From positions 1 through 13,446 of the forward strand of contig JAGYMR010000054.1 in the NCBI GenBank assembly GCA_018400515.1: a stretch of 13,446 nucleotides of DNA, given 5' to 3'. Position numbers and translations under genes: made by a program. The first letter of the stretch is position 1, and every line of letters starts with the position of its first letter. This DNA is from Tangfeifania sp. (GTDB lineage: Bacteria > Bacteroidota > Bacteroidia > Bacteroidales > Prolixibacteraceae). Below are positions 1-6,147 of this stretch, piece after piece. The notes below the pieces were generated by a model that saw only the letters and a list, made by a program, of their open reading frames with translations, did not search any database and was not told the origin of the DNA.

Positions 1-144
1 AACCCGAATCAGAAAAACCTTTTCACCCCCACGGGGTGAATCAATTTCTCCCTCCACTCTTCTGAAACATACAACCCGAATCAGAAAAACCCTTTTCACC
101 CCCACGGGGTGAATCAATTTCTCCCCGATTCCTTTGAAACATAC
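1..144. repeat. Two tandem 72-bp direct repeats, each with an 8-bp-stem hairpin
   Basis: Copies at 1-72 and 73-144 start with AACCCGAATCAGAAAAACC and end with TGAAACATAC. They differ mainly in a short stretch after the shared TGAATCAATTTCTCC. A third copy seems to begin at 145 (AACC) but decays within a few bases. Each copy carries the perfect inverted repeat TTCACCCC-CAC-GGGGTGAA (22-40 and 95-113). The first copy begins exactly at the window edge, so more copies may lie to the left. Both lie directly upstream of the legumain-fusion gene. They may be a repetitive extragenic element, a terminator array for an upstream gene, or a regulatory leader; the sequence alone does not decide. Confidence 0.85.
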
Positions 145-164
145 AACCAAAATCATTAAAATTG
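133..164 (+). promoter_or_regulatory. Possible Bacteroidota-type promoter for the legumain-fusion operon
   Basis: TTTG at 133-136 is followed after 20 bases by TAAAATTG at 157-164. The Bacteroidota consensus is TTTG, about 19-21 bases, then TAnnTTTG, so the second element has one mismatch. A start near 171 would give a leader of about 35 bases before the ATG at 207. The TTTG lies in the second 72-bp repeat; the first repeat has TCTG at the matching place. This is a pattern match only. Confidence 0.35.
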
Positions 165-206
165 CAGTAAGAAGAGCGATGCTTAACCCACATTTTCAAA
201 AAAGAG

Positions 207-2297
207 ATGCATTTTTTCAAAAACAGTTTCCGGCTGATTATCATTAGTCTGCTGGTTTCGGGATGCCAGTTTTGGGAGAAGGAACAGCTGCCCCGGCTCA
301 AGATCGGGGTAATGCTTCACTACTCCGGCGAATATGCTTCCAACTGGGATCACGGACTCGACTGGGCCGTTGAGAACATCAACAAAGCCGGTGGAGTGGC
401 GGGTTACAAGCTCGAACTGGTAAAAAAAGACCTGGCAAAAGCGGATTTGAAAACCGTCTCCGAAGCATTTATTGCCGATGAAAGCATAAAAGCGGTGATC
501 GGTCCCCTTACCTCATCAGAAGTATACGAAGCAGCCCCGCTTTTCATTTCCGGCAAAAAATTACTGATGGCTCCGGTAGCCACATCCGCGAACATTTCCA
601 GGGCTTTTGCCGGGTATGATTATTTCTGGCGTTTATCAGAACCCGACATCTCCCAGGTAAAAACCCTCATGCTTCTGGCCCAGTCGGGAGGAGCCCGGAG
701 AATTGGGCTCATTACCGAGGAGTCGCAGTACGGGGCCTCTTTCGAAGACTGGTTTGGTTATTTTGCCACCGAACTGGGTCTGGAGGTCGCCGGCATGCGG
801 GTGGTTGACCCGGGAGATCTGTCCGCGACAGAAGCCGCATGGAATGACCTGATCGAATCCCACCCCGATGCGGTGGTGGCAGCCATTAACTCCCCCGGAC
901 AGATCGCTGAACTGGTCAGGGCCTACCGGGCCAACGGACAGCAATCAAGGCTGCTGCTATCGGATGCGGCCGTTTTTCAGGCCCTGGTGGATGATCTGGG
1001 ACCGCTGGCCGAAAATCTGGAAGGGACAACCATCACCTCCGATCCTGCCTCCGGATTTGACATCTCTTATCAGGTAAAACACGGGGATTATCCCGGCCCC
1101 TTTATTGCCCATATGTACGATGCCGTTATGCTGCTGGGAATGGCCCTGGAAGCCTCCGGCGGAGAGGGCGGGGATATGCTGGTCAGCGCCCTGGAAAATG
1201 TGGTGACGGGAGATGCCGGAACATACGGATGGCATCGCGACGATGTTAGGCGGGCCCTCGAATCCATCAGGAACGGAGTTTTCCCCGACATCCGCGGGGC
1301 CAGCGGGCCCCTCGATTACGATGAACTGTATTTCACCGATGTTACCGCTACCACCTACGGCCACTGGCGGGTCGATGCCGGCCGCTTTGTAATTACCGAC
1401 TTTTACACCACCGACGGCGAGGGGCGCATCAGCTCCACCTCGGCCGCCTACCGGATCATTGCCGAAAAACGCCAGCAATTCTCCTCCAACGGAAGCTGGC
1501 CCTCATTGCCTCCGAAAGAGGGACTCTATGCCTTCCTGATGGCCACTTCCGAAGGATGGAGCAATTACCGCCACCAGGCCGATGTCCTGCATGCCTACCA
1601 ATTGCTGAAGTCCAACGGACTCAGCGATGACCGGATCGTCCTGGTTTTGGCCGATGACCTGGCACAATCCCCCTCCAACAACCTTCCCGGCGTGGTGCGC
1701 AATGTTCCGGAAGGGGAAAACCTGTATGAAGGGGTGAAGATCGATTACAAACTGAAAAATATGACCCCAGAAAGGATCAAAAAAATATTCACCGGACAGA
1801 TAACCAATGAAACACCGGTGGTTATCCCCTCTACCGCTTCCGATAATGTATTCATTTTTACCTCCGGGCACGGAACCCCTGAGGGAATGGTCTTTGAGGC
1901 CCGAAACGAGGCATCCCTGACGCCGGAATTCTGGCAATCGGTATTCAGTGCCATGGAGGAAAATCAAAAATACCGGCAGGTTTTCTGGGCCCTGGAGGCC
2001 TGCTACTCAGGCAAAATCGGCCAGGCCATATCCACCCCGGGCGTAATGCTGATGACAGGTGCCAATCCCTACGAAACATCCAAAGCCCACTTCTACGACC
2101 CCGAAATTAAGGCCTGGCTGGCGGATAAATTTGCCTACTCCATTAACAATACCATTTCAGAGGCACCCAACATCCCCTTCAATGAACTTTATGAAAGAAG
2201 TTACACATACGTCAACGGGTCCCATGTCTCCTTTTACAATTACCAGAATTTCGGCAACATTTATGAACTCACATTAAGCGATTTTGTCATCCCATGA
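207..2297 (+). CDS. Lipoprotein fusing a type-1 periplasmic ligand-binding domain to a legumain-like (C13) cysteine peptidase
   Basis: The 696-residue protein begins with a lipoprotein signal peptide: basic start, hydrophobic stretch, lipobox Val-Ser-Gly-Cys20. Residues about 30-410 resemble the LivJ/LivK branched-chain amino-acid receptor family (IGVMLHYSGEYA near the start, AVIGPLTSSE, PVATSANIS). Residues about 435-696 resemble the legumain catalytic domain along its whole length: GWSNYRHQADVLHAYQ with Asn453, Arg455 and His456; FTSGHGTPEG with catalytic His555; ALEACYSG with Glu597 and nucleophile Cys599; GANPYETSKAHFYD with Ser625; and LADKFAYSIN with Asp640. By legumain numbering these are the catalytic Asn/His/Cys and the S1-pocket residues for Asn. 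The protein ends where the legumain catalytic domain ends, so the C-terminal inhibitory prodomain is absent. The Asp before the catalytic His in legumain is Gly554 here. Inferred role: a membrane-anchored asparaginyl endopeptidase or transpeptidase whose activity may depend on ligand binding. Domain calls come from motif recognition, not a search. Confidence 0.88.
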   Translation: MHFFKNSFRLIIISLLVSGCQFWEKEQLPRLKIGVMLHYSGEYASNWDHGLDWAVENINKAGGVAGYKLELVKKDLAKADLKTVSEAFIADESIKAVIGPLTSSEVYEAAPLFISGKKLLMAPVATSANISRAFAGYDYFWRLSEPDISQVKTLMLLAQSGGARRIGLITEESQYGASFEDWFGYFATELGLEVAGMRVVDPGDLSATEAAWNDLIESHPDAVVAAINSPGQIAELVRAYRANGQQSRLLLSDAAVFQALVDDLGPLAENLEGTTITSDPASGFDISYQVKHGDYPGPFIAHMYDAVMLLGMALEASGGEGGDMLVSALENVVTGDAGTYGWHRDDVRRALESIRNGVFPDIRGASGPLDYDELYFTDVTATTYGHWRVDAGRFVITDFYTTDGEGRISSTSAAYRIIAEKRQQFSSNGSWPSLPPKEGLYAFLMATSEGWSNYRHQADVLHAYQLLKSNGLSDDRIVLVLADDLAQSPSNNLPGVVRNVPEGENLYEGVKIDYKLKNMTPERIKKIFTGQITNETPVVIPSTASDNVFIFTSGHGTPEGMVFEARNEASLTPEFWQSVFSAMEENQKYRQVFWALEACYSGKIGQAISTPGVMLMTGANPYETSKAHFYDPEIKAWLADKFAYSINNTISEAPNIPFNELYERSYTYVNGSHVSFYNYQNFGNIYELTLSDFVIP

Positions 2298-3301
2298 AAC
2301 AATTCATATACATCACCGGGCTGTTTCTTTTTTTTCTGTCCGGCTCCTGCCAGAAGGAGGAGTCCCTGATTTTTTCCCCCGATTTTGAGGTGTTTGTTTT
2401 ACTTCCGGCGGAAGGCCTGGGCGACCGGAGTTTTGCCGATGTTGTCTACGAAGGGGTGGAGGCAGCGGCCCTGGACTACAACTTCAAAGTGAACTATATC
2501 ATCCCGGAAACCTTTGAAAAAGGGGAAACATGGATTGAACAGATTCCTTCCCTCGGGAAAAGTGAAACGGAGCCCCACCTGATCTTCATTGCCGGGAACC
2601 AATATACGGAGGCGGTCAATAAGCTGAAAAACGTCCGGATGGAAAACAAGATCGTTTTGCTGGCGGGCATTGGAGAGGAGGCCGGACACCTGGCTTCACT
2701 GGTCTACCATACGTATGCCCCCTCCTACATCGGGGGGTATGTTTCGGCCCGGCTGGTAAATCAATGCAGAGCAACGGTTATCGAGGGGTTTGATGCACCT
2801 TTTCTGAAAGAGTACAGTGCCGGCTTTAAAGCAGGGGTGCGGGCAGCAGGGGGAACAGTCAACCCGGTACATTTTGTCAGTACCGGATTCAGCGGGTTTG
2901 AAATGCCCGATTCGGCCTATGCCCTGACCGAACGCCTGCTTCCGGCCAACGACCTGATTTTTGCTTTAGCGGCGGGCTCCAACTTCGGGATCATCAATGC
3001 GGCCCGTGATTTCCCCGGCCAGCGCTACGTGATTGGGGTTGATTCCGATCAAAGCTGGATGGGCCTTAAGGTGGTAACCGGCTCCGTGATCAAACTTTTC
3101 GAAGATGATATCCTGGAAATCATTGGCCGGTTTTCAGAAGGCCGTTTTGTTTCCGGGAATTTTTATCGCACATTTGAAGAGGGCAAAACCGCTTTCCTGA
3201 TCAATGAAGTGGTCCTGGACAATGCTGAAATTCCGGAATCCCTGGTTGAAACAGCAATCAGAAAAGAGCAACAGTACATCAATGGGCTTTCTGAAAAATA
3301 A
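2294..3301 (+). CDS. BMP/PnrA-family substrate-binding lipoprotein
   Basis: The 335-residue protein has a signal peptide ending at Cys19 followed by Gln-Lys-Glu-Glu, which fits the Bacteroidota lipoprotein export signal (Cys-X-Lys-acidic-acidic) and suggests surface exposure. The mature part resembles the basic membrane protein/PnrA family, whose known members bind nucleosides or related ligands. Visible landmarks are VLLPAEGLGDRSFADVVYEG near the N-terminus, a YIGGYVSARL segment, an FKAGVRAAGG segment, and YVIGVDSDQSW followed by a lysine-rich helix (GLKVVTGSVIKLFEDD). The length is normal for the family. The ATG overlaps the upstream stop by 4 bases (ATGA), so translation is probably coupled to the legumain-fusion gene. 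No permease or ATPase gene follows, so a transport role is unsupported; a ligand-sensing partner of the peptidase is my inference. Confidence 0.8.
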   Translation: MKQFIYITGLFLFFLSGSCQKEESLIFSPDFEVFVLLPAEGLGDRSFADVVYEGVEAAALDYNFKVNYIIPETFEKGETWIEQIPSLGKSETEPHLIFIAGNQYTEAVNKLKNVRMENKIVLLAGIGEEAGHLASLVYHTYAPSYIGGYVSARLVNQCRATVIEGFDAPFLKEYSAGFKAGVRAAGGTVNPVHFVSTGFSGFEMPDSAYALTERLLPANDLIFALAAGSNFGIINAARDFPGQRYVIGVDSDQSWMGLKVVTGSVIKLFEDDILEIIGRFSEGRFVSGNFYRTFEEGKTAFLINEVVLDNAEIPESLVETAIRKEQQYINGLSEK

Positions 3302-3332
3302 ACCGGGTGACCAGAACCGAAAAATATCCGCT

Positions 3333-3355
3333 GGTACGGATTTGAAATCCGTACC
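3333..3355. repeat. 23-nt near-perfect palindrome between operon genes
   Basis: The arms GGTACGGATTT and AAATCCGTACC are exact reverse complements separated by a single G. A T-run (3369-3375) begins about 13 bases after the palindrome. That is too far for a classical terminator, though attenuation is possible. The core GGATTTGAAATCC looks like the short palindromes dispersed in many genomes, which would make it a REP-like copy, but this window has only one. It separates the BMP lipoprotein from the acetolactate decarboxylase gene. Confidence 0.7.
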
Positions 3356-3403
3356 AACACCCGGAATATTTTTTTGCAAACAAAAAATTTAAAATAAAAA
3401 CGA

Positions 3404-4213
3404 ATGCAACAAAAAAGGCACCTGAAAATAATGCATGGATCTGTTTTAGCCCTCCTCCTTTTCTTCATCCCTTTTGCCGGATGTCAGGAAAAAGGACAAG
3501 TCCCGGAAAGGGAGGATTCCATCGTACAGGTTTCCACCATCGATGCCCTGCTCAACGGAGTATACGACGGGATCATAACATTGGAAGAGCTCCGGGAATG
3601 GGGAAATTTTGGCATTGGCACATTTCACGCCCTTGATGGGGAAATGGTCCTGCTGAACGGCACCTTTTACCAGGTGAAGGCCGATGGGAAAATTTACCGC
3701 CCTTCCGGAAAAATGAAAACACCTTTTGCTGCCGTAACCCGTTTCACTCCTGAAAAATCGGAGCGCCTGGCAATCCGGAATTATCCGCAGCTCCAAGCGG
3801 TCCTCGACAGCCTGATAGCCAGTCCCAACCTGTTTTACGCCATCAGGTTCTCGGGGACCTTCCGGTCGGTTACAACCCGGAGTGTTCCGGCACAACAAAA
3901 GCCCTACCTGCCCTTAACGGAAATAACCGCGGATCAGCCGGAGTTTTCCGCCACCGGAATCAGCGGTACACTGGCCGGATTTTATTGCCCGCCCTATGTG
4001 AAGGGCATCAATGTCCCCGGTTACCACCTCCACTTTTTATCAGATGACAAAAAATTTGGCGGCCATCTGCTGGGGTTTAAAATGGGAAAGGGCCGTGTGC
4101 AGCTGGATCAGGTCAGCCATTTCAGAATGAAACTTCCCGAAAAGGGCGATTTTCTGCACTCCGATCTCCGGAAAGACAGGAGCAGTGAATTAAAAGAAGT
4201 GGAAGGTGAATAG
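3404..4213 (+). CDS. budA: Alpha-acetolactate decarboxylase, lipoprotein form
   Basis: The 269-residue protein decarboxylates alpha-acetolactate to acetoin, a step of the butanediol pathway and a way to drain acetolactate away from valine/leucine synthesis. Family landmarks are STIDALLNGVYDG, LREWGNFGIGTFHALDGEM, YRPSGKMKTPFAAVT and NVPGYHLHFLSDDKKFGGH. The zinc ligands His208, His210 and His221 show the same spacing as His194/196/207 of the Brevibacillus enzyme. Glu80 (DGEM) and Arg159 (TRSVP) match its active-site Glu65 and Arg145. The N-terminus is hydrophobic with lipobox Phe-Ala-Gly-Cys27 (PFAGC), so the mature enzyme should be membrane-anchored outside the cytoplasm. Met10 is an alternative start that still keeps the signal peptide. 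It lies 102 bases after the BMP gene, possibly in the same transcript. The usual partner, acetolactate synthase, is not in the window. Confidence 0.9.
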   Translation: MQQKRHLKIMHGSVLALLLFFIPFAGCQEKGQVPEREDSIVQVSTIDALLNGVYDGIITLEELREWGNFGIGTFHALDGEMVLLNGTFYQVKADGKIYRPSGKMKTPFAAVTRFTPEKSERLAIRNYPQLQAVLDSLIASPNLFYAIRFSGTFRSVTTRSVPAQQKPYLPLTEITADQPEFSATGISGTLAGFYCPPYVKGINVPGYHLHFLSDDKKFGGHLLGFKMGKGRVQLDQVSHFRMKLPEKGDFLHSDLRKDRSSELKEVEGE

Positions 4214-4280
4214 CCGGTATTTTTGAAGAAACCTTAAAAAAATAAACCCAAAGAACGAATCCTAAGAAAAATTTTAAAAC

Positions 4281-4757
4281 ATGACGGAAAAAGACAAAGT
4301 TTTTATGCAACGCGCCATCGAACTGGCCGGGAAGGGGATGGAAAACGGATTTGGCGGTCCTTTTGGAGCGGTGGTGGTCAAAGACGGAGCGATTATCGGC
4401 GAGGGGTACAACCGCGTCACGGCGACAAATGATCCGACCGCCCATGCCGAAATGATGGCCATCAGGGAAGCCTGCCGGCACCTTAATTCATTCCAGCTGG
4501 AAGGCTGCACCATCTATACCTCCTGCGAACCATGCCCGATGTGCATGGGTGCAATCTACTGGGCCCGTCCCGAAAAGGTTTATTACGCCTGCACAAGCAA
4601 GGATGCTGCAGCCATCGACTTCGACGATCATCACATTTATGAAGAGCTGCAAAAACCGGACGGCCAGCGCCGGATAAAATTTGAACGGATCATGCGCCCC
4701 GAAGCTTTAAAAGTACTCCGGCAGTGGGAGGAGAAAACAGATAAAAAATCCTACTGA
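4281..4757 (+). CDS. guaD: Guanine deaminase (cytidine-deaminase fold)
   Basis: The 158-residue enzyme hydrolyses guanine to xanthine and ammonia in purine salvage and catabolism; it is cytosolic. The zinc site is plain: THAEMMA-type motif with His55 and the proton-shuttling Glu57 (AHAEMMAI), and SCEPCPMCMGAIYWARP with Cys85 and Cys88. Length, the ARPEKVYYA segment and the FDDHHIYEEL segment near the C-terminus match Bacillus subtilis GuaD (about 156 residues) much better than tRNA adenosine deaminase TadA. The C-terminus ends at IRQW-like VLRQWEEKTDKKSY, as expected for a complete protein. It lies 67 bases after the decarboxylase gene and could share its transcript, but no functional link is evident. 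A TATTTTTG at 4218-4225 resembles a Bacteroidota -7 box without a matching -33. Confidence 0.9.
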   Translation: MTEKDKVFMQRAIELAGKGMENGFGGPFGAVVVKDGAIIGEGYNRVTATNDPTAHAEMMAIREACRHLNSFQLEGCTIYTSCEPCPMCMGAIYWARPEKVYYACTSKDAAAIDFDDHHIYEELQKPDGQRRIKFERIMRPEALKVLRQWEEKTDKKSY

Positions 4758-4824
4758 AAACCCATATATTTTCTTCCCCATTCGGTTGATCACTGGCTGT
4801 AATTCCTGGTTTCTCATCATCACA

Positions 4825-5115
4825 TCAGCCTACTAAAAGCTTCTCCTTTCCCTCACTGATCAATTTCAGGACCAGTTCGCCAAACAGGGTATTGGCCCAG
4901 GCAAACCACGATCGCGTAAAGTTGGCGGGATCATCTTTATGAAAAGTTTCCAAAGAATCAATCTCCCACTTGCGTTCATGCAACCCCGGTTTCATCTCGG
5001 TATTATCGCTCATCCAGTGTACCTCTTCCTCCGTGGTTTTATTGAAAGCATTGGCATACCGGTCGAGCAATACGCACTGTGTTTGCCGGTGGACAACACC
5101 GGCCAGCAGTTTTTT
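4825..5115 (-). pseudogene. Remnant of a GH125 exo-alpha-1,6-mannosidase with internal deletion
   Basis: Reading the minus strand from 5115 gives KKLLAGVVHRQTQCVLLDRY and then ANAFNK, a typical stretch from the front half of GH125 enzymes. HERKWEIDSL follows, where intact enzymes continue with CYPIRLAY. Here it jumps directly (near 4951/4950) to ETFHKDDPANFTRSWFAWAN, TLFGELVLKLISEGKE and a stop, which is the GH125 C-terminus. The N-terminal part before LLAGV and several hundred central residues, including most of the catalytic barrel, are therefore missing. The piece has no start codon of its own: TAG at 5118-5116 is directly upstream in the same frame, and TTG at 5070 is the only internal candidate. 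It should be inactive. The family call is from memory of conserved motifs. Confidence 0.75.
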
Positions 5116-5343
5116 CTATTCTGTAAAAATTGTTATTTCTTTTCCTTTTTGCAGTGAACCATGAGATACAAAATATCCGTCAACGGTTCCTCCGTCAATT
5201 GCTATCCTGCTGATTTTCCGCCCATGGTTTTTCCTGGAAATCGTCACTTTTGACGCTTTGGCCAGCAAGGCCACGGCATAATCATCGTAGGCATATTCCA
5301 ACGTTTTTGTAACGGCTGCCTTCGCCTTTGTTTCCACATGCGG
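5116..5343 (-). pseudogene. Remnant of a GH92 alpha-mannosidase with internal deletion
   Basis: The open frame runs from 5514 to the TAG at 5118-5116, but GH92-like sequence is recognisable only from about 5343. KAAVTKTLEYAYDDYAVALL is the conserved TLEYAYDDW motif region of GH92 enzymes. After LAKA the sequence passes at about 5253 straight into KVTISRKNHGRKISRIAIDG, GTVDGYFVSHG and LQKGKEITI, which resembles the extreme C-terminal beta-sandwich (xTIxxKNxSxxNxYIxxxxLNG, then HxDIxxGGxLxF). The several hundred residues normally between them, including later catalytic motifs, are gone. The stop codon is followed at once by the GH125 remnant in the same frame. The upstream residues (about 5344-5514) resemble nothing I recognise and overlap the start of the plus-strand MBL gene. 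Confidence 0.65.
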
Positions 5344-5501
5344 TTTTTCAAAAAATTTCGGGCGAAAATTGCAAACTTTTTCGGTAAATTCGTCGCTTTG
5401 AAAAAGATTCATTTTCTGTGCTAAAAAAGTCTCAATCAATTTTTTCAGAAAATCCATATGGGAAAAACCAAAAAACCACCGCCTCTCTTTTGATAAACGA
5501 T

Positions 5502-6134
5502 ATGAATCACTCATCCGACTTTCTGGTTTCGAACGCCCCCGCCGGAGGCCCTTCGGTGAAAATTCTGGTAAAAGGATATGCCGCTGCCTTTGGGGAGGGG
5601 TGGAAGGCCAGCTCCACCTGTTGCCTGGTAGAAGCTTCGGGAAAGAAGATCATCACCGATCCGGGTTGCAACCGGGAATTGCTGGAGGCGGCACTCCAAA
5701 CGGAACAATTAACTGCCCGGAATATTGATTTTGTTTTCCTGTCGCACGGCCATCCCGATCATATTCTGCTGGCGGCCCTGTTCCCGGAGGCCCGGTACAT
5801 TACCTACGATAACAACCTTGTATATGACGGGGACGTCATGACCCCTTTCAGTGAAAACCTGCTGGGCCCCGGCATCCGGATCATCAATACACCCGGCCAT
5901 GTGCCCGAACATCTCTCCCTGCTGGTGGAAACCCCAAAAGAGACCATCGCGGTTGCAGGCGATGTTTTCTGGTGGAAAGATAATGAGCCCCGGGATGTGG
6001 ATGTCCACCGGCCGGATTCCGCCCGGCCAGTGGGAATGGATCACTGCAAACTGCTGGAGAGCCGAAAAAAACTGCTGCGTTTAGCCGATGTCATCATCCC
6101 GGGGCATGGTGAAATGTTCAGGGTAGTGCCATAA
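5502..6134 (+). CDS. MBL-fold metallo-hydrolase, MBLAC1-like
   Basis: With the ATG at 5502 the protein has 210 residues. The metal site is complete: SHGHPDH with His82, His84, Asp86 and His87; TPGHVPEHLSLLV with His133; AGDVFWW with Asp154; and PGHGEMF with His202. The N-terminal block (ILVKGYAAAFGEGWKASSTC, then CLVEASGKKIITDPG) resembles the small MBL hydrolases related to eukaryotic MBLAC1; substrate cannot be assigned. The frame is open back to an ATG at 5418, but those 28 extra residues would be encoded opposite the GH92-remnant frame and do not fit the family start, so 5502 is chosen. It ends 13 bases before the end of the convergent lipoprotein gene. No signal peptide is seen, so it is probably cytosolic. 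Confidence 0.85.
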   Translation: MNHSSDFLVSNAPAGGPSVKILVKGYAAAFGEGWKASSTCCLVEASGKKIITDPGCNRELLEAALQTEQLTARNIDFVFLSHGHPDHILLAALFPEARYITYDNNLVYDGDVMTPFSENLLGPGIRIINTPGHVPEHLSLLVETPKETIAVAGDVFWWKDNEPRDVDVHRPDSARPVGMDHCKLLESRKKLLRLADVIIPGHGEMFRVVP

Positions 6135-6147
6135 AAAAACAAAATAT

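Noticed and set aside
1..148. Repeats as a CRISPR array
   Set aside because: The units are 72 bp, directly adjacent without unique spacers, and no cas gene is present.
41..301. Minus-strand open frame of 86 residues with a repeated RGEIDSPRGGEKGF-type peptide
   Set aside because: The peptide repetition is only the translation of the 72-bp DNA repeats, and the frame overlaps the start of the well-supported lipoprotein gene.
4218..4225. TATTTTTG as a -7 box for guaD
   Set aside because: It matches TAnnTTTG, but no TTTG lies 19-21 bases upstream, and such matches are common in A/T-rich gaps.
4281..4757. Deaminase as tRNA adenosine deaminase TadA
   Set aside because: The FDDHHIYEEL region and the rest of the C-terminus match guanine deaminase, and the zinc-site context is SCEPCPMCMGAIYWARP as in GuaD.
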